Below, piece after piece: positions 22,404 through 34,450 of a stretch of DNA of 64,000 nt (its first letter is position 1; the number at the start of each line of letters is the position of its first letter). The DNA is from Drechmeria coniospora (taxonomy: Eukaryota > Ascomycota > Sordariomycetes > Hypocreales > Ophiocordycipitaceae): the NCBI RefSeq assembly GCF_001625195.1, contig NC_054390.1, positions 1,364,001 to 1,428,000 of the forward strand, given 5' to 3'. Made by a program: the position numbers and the translations under genes. Under the pieces are notes generated by a model that saw only the letters and a list, made by a program, of their open reading frames with translations, did not search any database and was not told the origin of the DNA.

Positions 22404-23145
22404 ATGTCTTCGACGACACAGAGCGTGCAATGCTTCGGCAAGAAGAAGACGGCTACCGCCGTCGCCCACTGCAAGGTTCGTTGCGGCAACGATTCGACCT
22501 TCCTCGACAGCTGTGATGATGCCGATGGCTGGGACAACGAGTTGGACATGACAGAATAGAATGGCTAACGATGTGTTTTCGGATGGGTTTAGGCTGGCCG
22601 TGGTCTCGTTAAGGTCAACGGCCGTCCTCTTCAGCTGGTTCAGCCCGAGATCTTGCGCTTCAAGGTACGACGATGATGACATCTTTCCCCTTCGAATCCG
22701 GTCCTGTTTCCTCGCCATGCCTCGAACTGTGTTTCGAAATAGCTCGAAGCGAATGGCGGTTAGAAGGATTGTTGCCGTCTTTTGGACGGGCAAGACATGG
22801 TCAATCGATGGCGGCCTGGCATGAACATTTTGCTGAGACTTCTTGAACCCTCAGGTCTACGAGCCTCTCCTGGTTGTCGGCCTCGACAAGTTCGCCAACG
22901 TCGACATCCGCGTCCGCGTTACCGGCGGTGGCCACACCTCGCAGATCTACGCCATCCGACAAGCCATCGCCAAGTCCCTCATCGCCTACTACCAGAAGTA
23001 CGTCGATGAGCACTCCAAGAACATGCTCAAGCAGGCCCTTGTGCAGTTCGACCGCACGCTGCTTGTTGCCGACAACCGTCGCTGCGAGCCCAAGAAGTTC
23101 GGTGGTCCAGGTGCCAGAGCCCGCTTCCAGAAGTCTTACCGATAA
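22404..23145 (+). CDS. rps16: 40S ribosomal protein uS9 (S16)
   Basis: Small-subunit protein of the ribosomal head; its C-terminal tail reaches the P-site tRNA. Exons 22404-22475, 22593-22664 and 22855-23145 code for 144 residues. Exons 1 and 2 are each exactly 24 codons and all junctions are phase 0: [20 protein letters not shown]...HCK | [19 protein letters not shown]...RFK | [17 protein letters not shown]. The eukaryotic uS9 features are visible: the [19 protein letters not shown] block, KYVDEHSK, and the universal basic terminus [10 protein letters not shown]. Introns are 117 and 190 nt. The ATG at 22404 is the only one that starts the conserved N-terminus. Divergent from eL32. Confidence 0.97.
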
Positions 23146-23903
23146 ACGCGAGGGTCAGGATTGGGGAAGGCATTTGGCTGGGCACGCAAGCTACGTACCG
23201 CTACTGCTGCTTGCTGTTCACTGCCTTGGGAGTGGGAGGGGTTTCCCGGCGGGCGGCAGGACGCACGCTGTCACGCCATAGTGTGGACAAAAGGAATCGG
23301 AGTCACATATTTCCTGGCGCGGGAATAAGTTTCCTAATGGCGTTGGCATGGCCTCGCTTCAGGCAGTTTGCAACGAGTCTGATGGGCAGGTAAAATATTC
23401 ACAAACGTTTACCATGACGCATGCAATGAAGTTGGTGATGCTCTCGTGATCCAGGTCCTAACCGAGGATCCCATCCATGTCGGCGCACATTGAAAACAAG
23501 TCCTGGACACCTCGGAGCGACGGAAGCTGCCAGTGGCAAATGGTGAAGATGGACAACCTCATGGGCGGGGGGTTATATTGCATTCCTGTCCAGTCCAGGC
23601 ATCATGCATCGCCTTGTCGTTGGATTGCTTCCGGACTGGCGTCTAGTCTCGGGAAGGTTCTCGTCAGTATTGACTGCATCACCGTCCCGAGTCGCATCCG
23701 AGCTGTACCCTGACAACTGCAATCGCGTTCCTGCCAACACCCCCACTCCCCTTCTCAGGCGGTTTGAGAAGCTCCATTCCGAGCCACCAACCTCCCAGGG
23801 GCCGCCCCGGTGTCGATCGCTCGTGGCATGACTTATCGACTGAGACGGGTCCCGGGCTCATCCGAGGCTGGACGGTGCGAGACGGCGCTCGGGGTCGTTC
23901 CAA
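23146..23903. other. Intergenic region, uS9 to AAR2
   Basis: Convergent 3' flanks of uS9 (+) and AAR2 (-). Unique sequence; nothing recognisable was seen. Confidence 0.55.
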
Positions 23904-25424
23904 CTAGTCTGACCATGAAACGAGACCGACCTGACGGCCATTGTCGTCCAGCTCCACGATTTCGGGTGCCCATTCGCCTCGATCGTTTTCCGCTTCCATC
24001 TCGTCCAGCTCGAGGTCGATTTCCTCGCCGTCATCCGTCATCACTTTACCCTTCCGAGGGTAGGTGGCCGTCAGGTCCCAGTCCAGTTCCTTCATGAGCA
24101 CACCCTCAAGTCTCGCAAACGCGTTCCCAACGGCGATTTGTCCAGGAGTGACGGATTCCTTTCCCCGCTCCCCGAGAAGCTCGTCCAAACGTTGTTTGTA
24201 GATGATGAGGGCGATGCGCAGATCGTGGGTGTGTGTCTCGCTATAGTCGAGGATGGACCCTTCGAGCCACCGCGTACTATGAGCAAGCTGGGCGGTGAGA
24301 GTGCGGATCAACGCTGCTGCGAGATCGGGTTGCTCGAGGGCGAGACGGTAAGCCTTGAGGAAGAGATGCAGCAGGAGGTACCACCACTGTTGAATGCAGG
24401 AGTCATTTCCTAGATACATGCCGACGACGTAGGCGAACTGGAACTCTCCTACGATGTCGTCCGAGGCGAGGCGGTCGCTTTGGCTGTCGAGGCGCGCCAG
24501 AATGTGGGATGACGTATCCGTAGCGTTGACGGTACGGTCGTGGCCCATGCTCGTGACTTTGTACGTCCGGGTTCCCTGCTGAAAGGAGAACCTGAGTTCG
24601 TGCGAGTGGAAAACGGAATGGGGCAGGCTGCTGTCGAGATCCATCTCCGACGGCAGTCTCAGCGAACCTCGTACGCGGTCGCAGGTGTGAAGGTTCCAGC
24701 CAACATCCGGATCTCCCGCGATGCGGTCCAGGACCGGCTGGGTGATGGCCGCTGACAGTTGGTGCCAGATGTGCCGGTTGGCATCTGCCTTGGAGGGGTC
24801 CAAGGCGCCCACTCCTGATTCCGAGCCAGAGGGATCCCGATATGAGGGCAGATGTGGGTAAATCTTGTCGACATTCTCGGCCTGCAGACGAGTGTCGGTG
24901 CGAGTTGGTTGCACGAAGACTTCGTCGTATCCGTGCCATTGCATCACGTGCACGCGGTCGATTCCCGAGCTCATAATCCAGAAGCCACAACGGGAGGATG
25001 CGCCGTCGGGATGGGCGGCCCAGAAGAAGTGCGGCCCGGGCGGCACATGCCTGATGCCGACAAAGGTCTTTGCGGTGAAGGAGACGGCGTCGTAGCCGAC
25101 GGTGTAGGCCTCGGGCAGGTGGAGGACGATGACGATGTCGCCGCCGCCCATGGAATGCATCATGGCGTTGCTCGGCGACTCTGGCTGCATCGATCGTGCC
25201 GGTTGCTTCTGCTTGGACGACGACGGGAGGGGCTCCAGTGGTGGAGGCCCATCGTCGTCATCGGCGTCATCATTGTCATCATCATCGGGCCGTACAATGT
25301 GCAGGCTGCCGACGGGATATCCGCCGACATCCTTGGTCGAATCACTCGACTTGGTCGAGCGGCCGCCAGCGGATGCGGTGGAGTCGGGCTGGGTGACGGT
25401 CCTAGGATCCAACGATGACGACAT
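23904..25424 (-). CDS. aar2: AAR2 family protein, U5 snRNP assembly factor
   Basis: Aar2 binds Prp8 in the immature U5 snRNP and blocks Brr2 until the particle is matured in the nucleus. The gene is a single uninterrupted frame of 506 codons. The first ATG in frame is at 25424 (MSSSLDPRTVTQPDS); although the frame stays open upstream to about 25706, it holds no other ATG. After an acidic, Ser/Pro-rich N-terminal extension comes the N-terminal Aar2 fold: YTVGYDAVSFTAKTFVGIRH, PPGPHFFWAAHPDGASSRCG, then FWIMSSGIDRVHVMQW. The helical C-terminal half has GEFQFAYVVGMYLGNDSCIQ and QWWYLLLHLFLKAYR. The acidic tail ends in VSWSD. It is longer than the yeast protein mainly through the N-terminal extension and acidic loops. 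The family call rests on these blocks and their order. Confidence 0.88.
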   Translation of the reverse strand: MSSSLDPRTVTQPDSTASAGGRSTKSSDSTKDVGGYPVGSLHIVRPDDDDNDDADDDDGPPPLEPLPSSSKQKQPARSMQPESPSNAMMHSMGGGDIVIVLHLPEAYTVGYDAVSFTAKTFVGIRHVPPGPHFFWAAHPDGASSRCGFWIMSSGIDRVHVMQWHGYDEVFVQPTRTDTRLQAENVDKIYPHLPSYRDPSGSESGVGALDPSKADANRHIWHQLSAAITQPVLDRIAGDPDVGWNLHTCDRVRGSLRLPSEMDLDSSLPHSVFHSHELRFSFQQGTRTYKVTSMGHDRTVNATDTSSHILARLDSQSDRLASDDIVGEFQFAYVVGMYLGNDSCIQQWWYLLLHLFLKAYRLALEQPDLAAALIRTLTAQLAHSTRWLEGSILDYSETHTHDLRIALIIYKQRLDELLGERGKESVTPGQIAVGNAFARLEGVLMKELDWDLTATYPRKGKVMTDDGEEIDLELDEMEAENDRGEWAPEIVELDDNGRQVGLVSWSD

Positions 25425-28400
25425 CTTGGGATCCCTCGGCTGCTGCCGGGAGCTTTTTCGACTCTGTGCAGGGTTCGCGGCGAGTGGCGTTGCGTATCTG
25501 CTTGCACGATGGTTTGTGTTTCCGTTGCCAAAGTCTGGGTGCGTCTCGACGACGACAGTGACGGGCCGGAAGACACAGGACTTGGCCGTTGCAGATGGCT
25601 CCGACGGTGCACCGGTACGAGGCGAACTGGCTGGCTTCCTTGCCGACGATGACGACGACAAGCCACCAGCGACGTGGAACGGGAGGGAGGATGGCAGAGC
25701 CCGCACAAGCTATGCAGACTTGCCGAAGGCGCGAATCGAGTCGAGCGTGAGGCTATCTGCCAGAGGAGGGGGGCGCTCCGTACCAGCCGAGTTCGTCGTC
25801 CCCTGCGACGTCGGCCGACGGTAGAGGTTCCTGGGCCGCTTGGCAATGCAAGAGGGGTATGCAGTACCGTGTGTGCGAAGGATACAGACGTCGGTGCCGT
25901 GCTGCTGCAGGACGGCCAGACGTGGGCTCCGATGGCCAGGCTGGTCGTGCAGTCGGCGTGCAAAGTCGGTAGAGGCTTGGGCGAAATCAGGTTGCAGCGT
26001 TCCAAGGTCCCTGCGGTGCCTGTATTCGGGGGACGTGTGGTGGCAAGGCCGCCGGCTGAGACTGGGCTTTCCCTTCCGCTCCCGCTCCCGCTCCCTCGAC
26101 CGAGGTCGAGATCGAGGTCGACGGAAGAGACGATTTCCGCTTAGGCGACGGCGTCGATGCCTCCCGTCGTCAGGTAGCAATGCCGACGACCGAGCTGGGT
26201 TCGTTGGGATGGAGGCCCGAGGCGAAGCCGGTGCGCATCTGGTTGCGAGCACTCGTCCTCTTGCAATCACAGCGCGGCCTTGTTGCAAGCTCCGAAGTGA
26301 CACGTTGGATGGCGGCCATGGCCAGCGCAAGTCAAGTCGTGGGGCGGATCATCGTCTTGGGGGACGTGGTTGAGAGGTGGATGGATTGCTCTGTGGGCGT
26401 GCGGGTATTTGAACATTTTGGTTGCGCTGCCGCGACGAGGTGAAATCGACACTTTGCCACCCACTAAACGTAATTGTAGTCAGTGCTGTGGTGGTGGAGT
26501 TGGAGGGCACAACGGTCCCGTACCTCCTTCGTTGGCCGCACCAACCCATCAGGTAGAATACCGCACGGCGGGGAATTTCGCACCTACTGTTCACCTACAA
26601 GTAGTGCACTTGTATCGACACACTTGCAGGCGCTTGAAAGTAAATTTACATGTAATTGTACTGTACGGAGTAGTGGTGAGTACTAACCTGCCACCAGCCC
26701 TGTGCGTTGTACACGGAGGGGTAGTTGGTTGTAAACTGCCTAGGAATCAGGGCTCCGTACTCTGTTGCATGCACTACGGCGTGCATCCATGTATTGGTGT
26801 ACCTACGTACTAGGAATCAGTACGCCGTTCTCTATGCTCTGTACAGTACTCTGTAGCACTGTAGCATGCACCACGGCAAGTACGGCAAGTGTTGCCGTTA
26901 CAGGTACACAGAGTACCAGGTAATACCAAGTAGGCACTTATTACTATTCCTACACGTTACACCCGTACCAGCTAGGGCATCCGTCCGGCACCACCTGGAG
27001 ACACTCGTTGGCTCGACTTGTCGTCTCTGTAGACTGGGTACGGTGGCAAGCAATTCGGTGCTAATGCAGCGCTAGACATCATCGGATGAGTCTAGTCGTC
27101 GTCGTCCGAGAAGCCTTCGGCAGCTTCCGAGAGGAACTTGTACGTTTTGTGCCTACGTCCCGTCGACGGACGACAGGTGCCATAAGCGCAAACTAACATA
27201 CTTGGCATACCGCGTCGCCGATGCTAGTTCGCCTGTGCCTTGGCCGACCTGGCTAGCTTCCGAGGTACAGGGGACTTGGTGTTCTCGGAGGGCATGCATC
27301 GTTTCTCTCCAACGCTACGCGAGTACGTGCGGATGAAGAAACTTATACGCCTGGTCGCCTGCCCGCCCTGCCCGGTGCGGTGCGGTGGTGACCATGGCGG
27401 CCCATATCACGGCGGAATATGCTGGAAGCCAGGTCAGGCTGCCAATCCATCACCGTCGCTGACGGGCACCTCGTGGCACGCACGTCGCACGTCGCACGTC
27501 GTCCCTCGAAGCAGAATGTTTTTGCGTCATGCTTCATCGCATTATCGGATACGAGCACGGGTGGGCGGAAGGATGCGTGCAAACGCCATAGAGGCCTTTC
27601 GTGGCAGCGACTCAGCACAGCGCTCCTGGACTGTTTTGCTTGCGTGCTGAGATGCGCCACCGAGGGCTCGCACTTGCACGTACGTGTGCGCGCACTTGGT
27701 CCCGCGTCGGACAGAAAGGTAAAACAACAAGGTCTGGCCATCCATGTCCTGTCATGTCATCCATCCCATCGCATCGATCCCGGCGCTTTGGATCGCGCTA
27801 ACAATGCGCACACCCCGCCGAGCCCTCTCTCGTCTCCCCTCGTCTTGACTTGGTTGTGCGTGATATGATGCCGGGGGATGCGATGCCGGGGGATGCGACG
27901 CCTGGTGAGCAGTGCTTGGGATGCAGAAAACTATTTTTACACACGGCATACATGTACTTACTTACTGTACGTGCACATGGAGGTGCACGAGTACTGTCTG
28001 TATGCATTCTGTATGCATTGATTGTGCTCTATACCCTTTAGCATGGTGTAAGCTACTTACACTGCCCCCTCCGAACTAGACTAGCGCGCTCGATTTTCTT
28101 GCCCTCCCTGCTGCGCTCATGTCATGCACAACTCGCAACGGCCGCAGGTTTTCTGCTTCGTCGACCACGGCGCATTGGCTTCTGCTGTATCATCTATATG
28201 CGGACATTGATGGGCCATGCTCGCAATTCCTGCCTGCTTGTGCGAGCCGTTTTCGTTTTCAGGTCAGCTCGAACGGACTTGAAACCGCCCATGTTGAGGC
28301 GCAAAGGTGCGCCGTGAGAAGAAAGTCGGCGAACGAGGCCATCACCCCATCTCCAATGGCCATCGGCGAATGCTGCAAAGATAATTCCGGCACATGAATG

Positions 28401-30728
28401 AATGGGGCGCGCCGACGACACAAGCACATGCATGCATGCTACGCATGGAGCGCGCATCCGTACGTGCCATATGCTAGTTTTGTCGCTGGTCAGCTGAAAC
28501 AAACCCCCGATGGTGAGGATCAGAGATGGACCGGTCAGATGGCGGGACCGACATTTGCGCCGATGGTTGCACATCGCTTCCCTCTCACCCCAGTTCGAGC
28601 GAGCCGTCCGTTGCCATTCTCCGTCGTCGGCAACGACGGAAGCGCATTCATGCTCATCGGCCAATCCGCAAGCGAGGCCGGCCGGCATGGCCACTTGACC
28701 GCCGCCGCTCGCGGGACTCAAAGTCTCATGGCGGTGATTTCTCGAAACGCAGCATTCGATTCCAAGCCAGCGGAGACGACGACTGCTCGTACGACACCAT
28801 GCAGGCCAGAGCTCCCGAGCACTCTTCTCCCACCCCCCCCCTCTTCCTTCCCCCGTCCCCCGCCTCAACCATGCCCATGCCTCGTTGCACAACATGAGGC
28901 TACTGTACGCCCATGTGCGAGCAGGCCCCTCCGGATCAGCCGACTCCATCACACTCCCGGGTCCCGACCATCTGGCCGAGCAACGTGCTGTGCGGCAATC
29001 AATCGCCATCTGCATCCGCGCATTTATGCGTACTACATTACATGTGTGAGCAGTTCCGGCGCTCGCACGCCCCACCGCTCTCGCTTCTGCAGCTGGCACT
29101 CTCGCGTGGTCCGTGTCTTGGCTGGGTCAACTAGCTGCCTGCCTAGCTGGCCAAGTTGATGCCTCTGCCATTCCCGGGCTCCCGGTGCGAAGCCCTATAT
29201 CGCAAGTGCCCGTATAGTGCTTGCTTACAGGCTACTTGCTCCCTAGTCGGTTGGTGGTAGGTTGGTTGCGGTTTAGGGAGGAACTGCTAGTTGGTGCTCC
29301 GTACTACCAGCTAGTCTGTGCAAGAGGTGCCACAAATACTGTACGCTACACCGCTAGCCGACGCTTCGTGATTAGTTCATGCAAGTCATCGGTATCTCGT
29401 TCTAAGCCCTACCCTAATAGCTAGCTCCCGGCTCCTGAATCGCACCGCATCGCCCTAAGTGACCGTGACAACTTTCGGTGATGCGGGCCGTGCATCGTCT
29501 CAACCCCAATCCCAGCATGTCGGTACTCGCTTGTCCGATGCGGCATAGTCCTGCCTGGAATGCACTACAACCCCCCGCCTCCCCCCCGCCATTCACTAAC
29601 CGGACAGGGGATCATGTACTATAGGATGCGACATACCCGGCCACGACCATCTTCGGACGCAACATATAGTGGTCGTGCAACATCATCCATCGTCGTTGCC
29701 CCACCCCTCCTCGGCCATGTGCACGCTTCACTTTTCTCCCTCTGTTGTGCAGCTTCACCTTTCTCCCTCTGTTGTGCAGCTTCACTCTTTTCCCTCTGCC
29801 GCGCAGCTTCGGGACGGATGAGGTATGTTGGTGGTGCCAAATGCTAGCTTCTTAGGAACTATCTAGTCTAGCTGTTCGGGCGCAACGTCGTGATGCTGAT
29901 TCATTCCCGCGCCTCCCTCCGTCCATCGGCTCAAACGTATAATACTCGCTGGTCAAGCTCTGGCTTGAGATTTTGACCTCGAAAAATGCCAAAGTCAAAG
30001 GGCCCAGGGACGTCGGTACGGCAGCGCTGGTACGCACCCTTCCACGCCTGGGCCGCAGCGACGGATGGCCCCAATCAGCTTTCCGGCCGACCCGTTGGTC
30101 TGGTGGCACACACGGACAAAAAAAAATACTCGACCGAAATCACCAGTTTCTCCCGTGAACACCGCATCCAGGGCGGCTCCTGATAGAGCTCTTGCACCGG
30201 GTTTTGAAATAAACAAACCGATGCGCCTGTAGTCACCCAACCGAGCACCTCTCCGCAGTTAGGAACCATGCTCCTGAATGCACCTTTGTAATGCAGGCCC
30301 TCCCACTTCGCACCGAAACAAATGCCCATATGAGTGTACGTTGAGCAACGCGAACAAGTACAAGGCAAAACCAAAACGAAAACAAAGCAGGGTTTTAAAA
30401 AGGGGGGGGAGGGGGGGTTGGCAAAGTGCCTGGGCTCAAGGGAAAGCTGGCCGCCTGGGTCCGCCCGGCGAGCAACCGAGGACGGCTTCTCCCCTCGAGC
30501 CGGACATTTCGCCTTGATATCGGTAGCAAACCCGGCCATTTTCCAAAGATGGCCGACGTGCCCCTTGGGACGACAGCAGGCCCACGCGCGGGAGGGCCGA
30601 GCCGAGGGAGCAGTCATGCCGGTCAACCGTCATCAAATGTCGAGTCTGATACTGTACAGCCGTGTACTCCGCGTCATCGAGCTCCGAGGGTGTGTCCCAT
30701 CATGATGCTCCAGGCACCGGGCCCCGCA
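25425..30728. other. Intergenic region, AAR2 to con7
   Basis: About 5.3 kb. It starts with the AAR2 promoter and leader, which includes an Arg/Glu/Ser-rich open stretch at about 26080-26160 without family resemblance. Then follow a GTAC-rich island (about 26580-27000), a C/G-rich stretch, a three-copy 27-bp repeat at 29725-29805 and G-rich runs near 30400. No recognisable gene was found on either strand; the open frames present are short or compositional. Confidence 0.5.
29725..29805. repeat. Three copies of a 27-bp tandem repeat
   Basis: Units starting at 29725, 29752 and 29779, each beginning GCTTCAC and containing TCCCTCTG. The period is a multiple of three, but no gene is recognisable around it. 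Confidence 0.8.
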
Positions 30729-32175
30729 CTAGTGACTTGGGGGTTGCCCTCCGTTTGCTGCAGCACGGGTCAGCCGTCCGCCTCGGACGGGGGGGGGGCG
30801 GGGGTCGAAGGGGAGAGACGTACAGTGACTGTAGATGTTCTGGGACGGCTGGCCGTACGGGGAATGAGGCTGGTAGTTGGAGTACATGTGGTTCGTGCTG
30901 TATTCCGCCATGTGCGGCTGGGGCATCCCCGGCGGCGGCGCGGGATATTGAGTCGGCGAGTAGCCGATGGGCGGCAGCTGGACGGCTCGAGCGTTTCCGT
31001 ACGAGGAGGCGGGCGTCCCGTCCGGACCCTGGGGATCGGCGCCGCCGTTCTGCGCCGCCGCCGCCGCTTGCTGCTGCCGTTGCCGCTCCTCCTCGGCCTT
31101 GCGCTGTGCCTCCTCCTCCTTCTTGCGCTGCTTCCACTCCTTTCGGATTTCTTTAAATTCTAGACGGCGCACGTCAGTCAGATGGCAGGTTCCGAGGAGA
31201 GGCCGTGGCAAAAGGCGCGCGCGGCCAACCCGACGACCATGGCCAAGGCTGCGGGACCGCCTGCCGGCCCTCTCGCTTGGCGTCGGATGCGGCGACAAGC
31301 GACGAGGGGAGCAGCCGGCGGACCTTTTTCTCGGCGCAAGGACGGAAACGGGTCGAGGGAGGGGAGGGGGGGAGGGGGAGGGAGGGGAGGCTGCCTGCCT
31401 GCCTACCTTCGGGGGTTCGTTTGGGCCCATGCGACTGCATGGTGACGTGGGCGTTGAGGTGATTCAGGGTGCCGTAAGCCTTTTCGCAACCGTTGTAGCC
31501 GCACTTGTACATGCGCTCAATCTCCTCGTACCGCCTTCGGGGTCGCTTGTGTTGCTGGGCCCCGGGGATGGGGACGAACGAATAGACCTGCTGGAGGGGG
31601 GACATGTCAGCGCCGGCGTCAGCGTCGGTCGAGGAGGCGCGCGCGCGCGCGGCCAAGGCCGGATGCCGGGCGGTGCGATGAGACGACGGGCCCGAGGCAG
31701 GCCGTCCGCGCGCGACGACGGATGGGTCGCGCGGCGCGGGCGCGCAATGCCACGACGGACGGCGGCCCATCGAGATGTCTCGAGACGGCGCCTCCGGCGG
31801 TCCCGCGTCACGCAACGGCGGCAGCATTCACGGGCTTTCGCGCCAGAAACGTACCTGGTTTCGCTGCTGGGCAGGCGCCGACGACGACTGCTGCCCGTAG
31901 ACGGGGTGGCCCGGCGTCAAAGGAGGTCCCCCGTGCTGGCCGTAGCCCGTCCAGTCCGGGCGCGGTTGGGCGTACATGCCTCCGCTGGGATGCGAGTAGC
32001 TGTGTGCCATGTCTGGGTTGGAGGCATATGGTGAGTGCTGCCCGTAAGGATAGGTTGGACTGGGGGCCGTGATGGACGGATCTATAGGTACATCGTTGTC
32101 AGAATTGACCGCGAGGGCTTGATGGTTTCGCCCATCCTGCTGGGGCATTGACGGACTGTTCTGTTGTTGCGCCAT
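30729..32175 (-). CDS. con7: C2H2 zinc-finger transcription factor Con7-like
   Basis: Con7 is a nuclear regulator of conidium morphology, cell-wall genes and infection structures in filamentous ascomycetes. Exons on the minus strand are 32175-31855, 31587-31407, 31159-30824 and 30757-30729 (288 residues from the ATG at 32175). The single finger is C-x4-C-x12-H-x5-H: CGYNGCEKAYGTLNHLNAH followed by VTMQSH, at residues about 136-160. A basic region (KRPRRRYEEIERMYK) precedes it and a charged coil (TPEEFKEIRKEWKQRKKEEE) follows; the whole block is typical of Con7. Flanks are Pro/Gln/Tyr-rich. The frame is open upstream of 32175 and encodes a family-like YGVYPSSAPSG stretch after an AAG acceptor at 32272, so the true N-terminus may lie in an unseen upstream exon. 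The last intron is 66 nt with no stop, so retention would add 22 residues in frame. Confidence 0.87.
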
Positions 32176-33603
32176 ACCGGGGCTGCTGGAGCTGCTAGCT
32201 GGAGGGTATGAACGCGGGAAGTGCTGCTCCGGAAAAGGTCCTGATGGCGCCGACGAGGGATAGACACCGTACTTATGGCGACGGCGGAGGCGGCGGCAGC
32301 GACGAGAGAGAAGTGGGGGGGGGTCGGCCCTGGATGGGTTGGGGGGGGGAGGGTTGGGGTGGATGAATGGATGGCACCAAGTCCGGAGTGGTGGGATTTG
32401 GGCTTTATCGACGCCGCGGTATGGCTGGCTCGTTGTCTTGGACCAAACCCAAAGAGGGGAGGGGGGCGCGAAGGGGGCGTGTGGGGGGGCGTGCGAAATT
32501 GGGATTTTTCCGTAGCGCGAATTGGCAGTCGACAACTGGACGAGAAGCTTCTTCTTTCGTCCTCGACGGCTGCTTGCTTGCTTCTTGCTCGCCTTGCCAG
32601 TCGTCGTCGCTCACGTCGGTGGCGGACCGTCGTCGTCTGCTGTCCTGTCGACGCGAACTCTGGACCTGAATTGCACGCCGGCTGACTCGCGGTGTGTGTG
32701 CGCGTGCCAAGGCAGCAGCAGCCAGAGGGACGGGCGGGAAAAAAATGATATCGACCTGGGCGAGCAGGATGAGAGGGGAAGGTACCGAGGTAAGAGGACG
32801 GACGGGGTACGACGAGACGAGTAGGTGGGAAAAGGGCGGGTAGGCAGGCAGGTCGGTAGTAAGCAGGCCAGGTAGGCCGGCGGACAGGCTGGCTGGCTGG
32901 CGGGCTGGCTGGTTGGCAGACTGACTGACTGACTGGTTGATTGATTGGTTGATTGATTGATTGATTGATTGATTGACTGACTGACTGACTGACTGACTGA
33001 CTGACTGACTGACTGACTGACTGAATGGCTGAATGGCTGGCTGGCTGGCTGACTGACTGACTGACTGACTGACTGACTGACTGACTGACTGACGGACTGA
33101 CTGACGGACTGACTGACTGACTGACTTGACTGACTGACCGACCGACCGACCGACTGGCGGGCCGGTAGGCTGATGTGGGTGGGAAAAAAAATGCTTGGTA
33201 GCAAGCAAGCCGGCCTGCTGACGGTCAGGTTTGTTGCGCACGCGTCTTGAGCCCGTGTTGCGCGATCGGCAGTGGGAGGTGGTCCAGCAGGTGTTGGTTC
33301 GGCAGGAGGTCCAGGTTGGAGGTAGGTAGGTAGTAGGTAGGTAGCAGGTTGGGGTAGGTGGTGGTGAAGGGAACTAGGTCTAGGTAGGCGCCGCGACGGC
33401 GTGGCCAAGGGTAAGTGTTCTCGTCAGAAGTGAGATGGCAGCAAGCTTTTAAGCGGTGGAGTGAGCCAACCGGGGGAGTGGTGAGGAGGAGGAAGAGGTG
33501 GGGATGGAAGAAAACGAGGGCGAGGGAGGGGCTCTCTCGACGCTCTCTCGCTCGCTCCGGCCGGTGAAGGAAATTTGAATGACCAGGCCGGATCGTATCC
33601 CTG
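32176..33603 (-). promoter_or_regulatory. ATG-free upstream region/leader of con7
   Basis: On the con7 sense strand no ATG occurs between the one at 33606-33604 and that at 32175. The region is C/T-rich on the sense strand, with G runs on the plus strand at 32314-32351 and 32457-32490 and the tetranucleotide array. It looks like a very long 5' leader, possibly with an intron ending at 32272. Confidence 0.55.
32885..33154. repeat. Compound tetranucleotide repeat (GACT/GATT/GGCT)n
   Basis: About 270 bp of GGCT, GACT, GATT and GACC units, mostly in one register on the plus strand. In translation it gives Ser-Val-Ser-Gln runs, which are an artefact of the repeat. Confidence 0.93.
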
Positions 33604-34450
33604 CCATACCGCCCGTCCGCGCAGGTTGCAGAATGCAGCGCAGAATGCAGCTCAGAATGCAGTGGAGATGCAGGCCGTGGTGCTAGACGCAGTGCAAAAG
33701 GTAGTGCTGAGGAGGCAGCGCTGTGCAGAATGCCGTGGACAGAGAGAGAGTGGAGCGGACCGAGGACTCGTACTCCTTCGCCGCAGATACTTGCGGTTCT
33801 CGTAAGTGACGGACCGGCTGACTGAGCAATACGGCGCAGTCATCTCCCCCTCGTCCGGCTTCAGCAGGGCACGAGAAATTGTGGCGGGCGGCGGGCGTTT
33901 TCTCGACGCCGGAAATGTGGCCGTAGAGTACATGGCAGGCCTGCTCTGAACCTGCCTCGCCGAGTCGGCGACGGGCAGCGCCGGTGGCGAACCTTTGCAC
34001 CTCGTCACCACCCGCCTTTGAGGTGGTCGAATGGCGAACTCTTGACGTTGATATAATATCACGTCAAGCTACGGATGCTAGACGCCAAACTACTGCTATT
34101 CCTCCTCGCTACAGCCCGCCTTTCTCTCCGGTGACTTTTCCCACCTCTAGTCGGTAGCTGCGGTACCTACGGATGCTAGCGTCAGACAAGGCACGATGAC
34201 CACTGCACTAACTGCTAGGTACCCAGGTACCCAGCGCAGCACTAGGTGCACTCGTGCATACGTTCACACTCCGACACCTTGTGCACGCACGCGTACCGAG
34301 TACATGTGCGCAGGTACTGACTGTAGGGGTACACGCACGGATGCAGTGCTGCTAGCGCACATGGTACACCAAACGTGCTGTGCTTGCCGTACACGTACAC
34401 GGTACCGCACATGTACAAGCAAGTACATTTGAGAGTGCCCGGTACGGTAC

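Noticed and set aside
25425..25706. N-terminal extension of AAR2 to about 25706
   Set aside because: The frame is open, but the first codon there is GTG and there is no ATG upstream of 25424. The ATG at 25424 is in a good context.
25710..26330. Arg/Ser-rich minus-strand ORF upstream of AAR2
   Set aside because: Looks SR-protein-like over a short RSRERERER stretch only. The rest has no structure, no RRM, and it lies in the AAR2 upstream region.
30966..32034. Plus-strand 355-codon ORF over con7
   Set aside because: Shadow of the con7 exons and their GC-rich introns; Arg/Gly/Ala composition with no motif.
32405..33408. Minus-strand ORFs rich in Ser-Val-Ser-Gln
   Set aside because: Direct translation of the GACT/GATT repeat. 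No ATG-initiated frame exists there on that strand.
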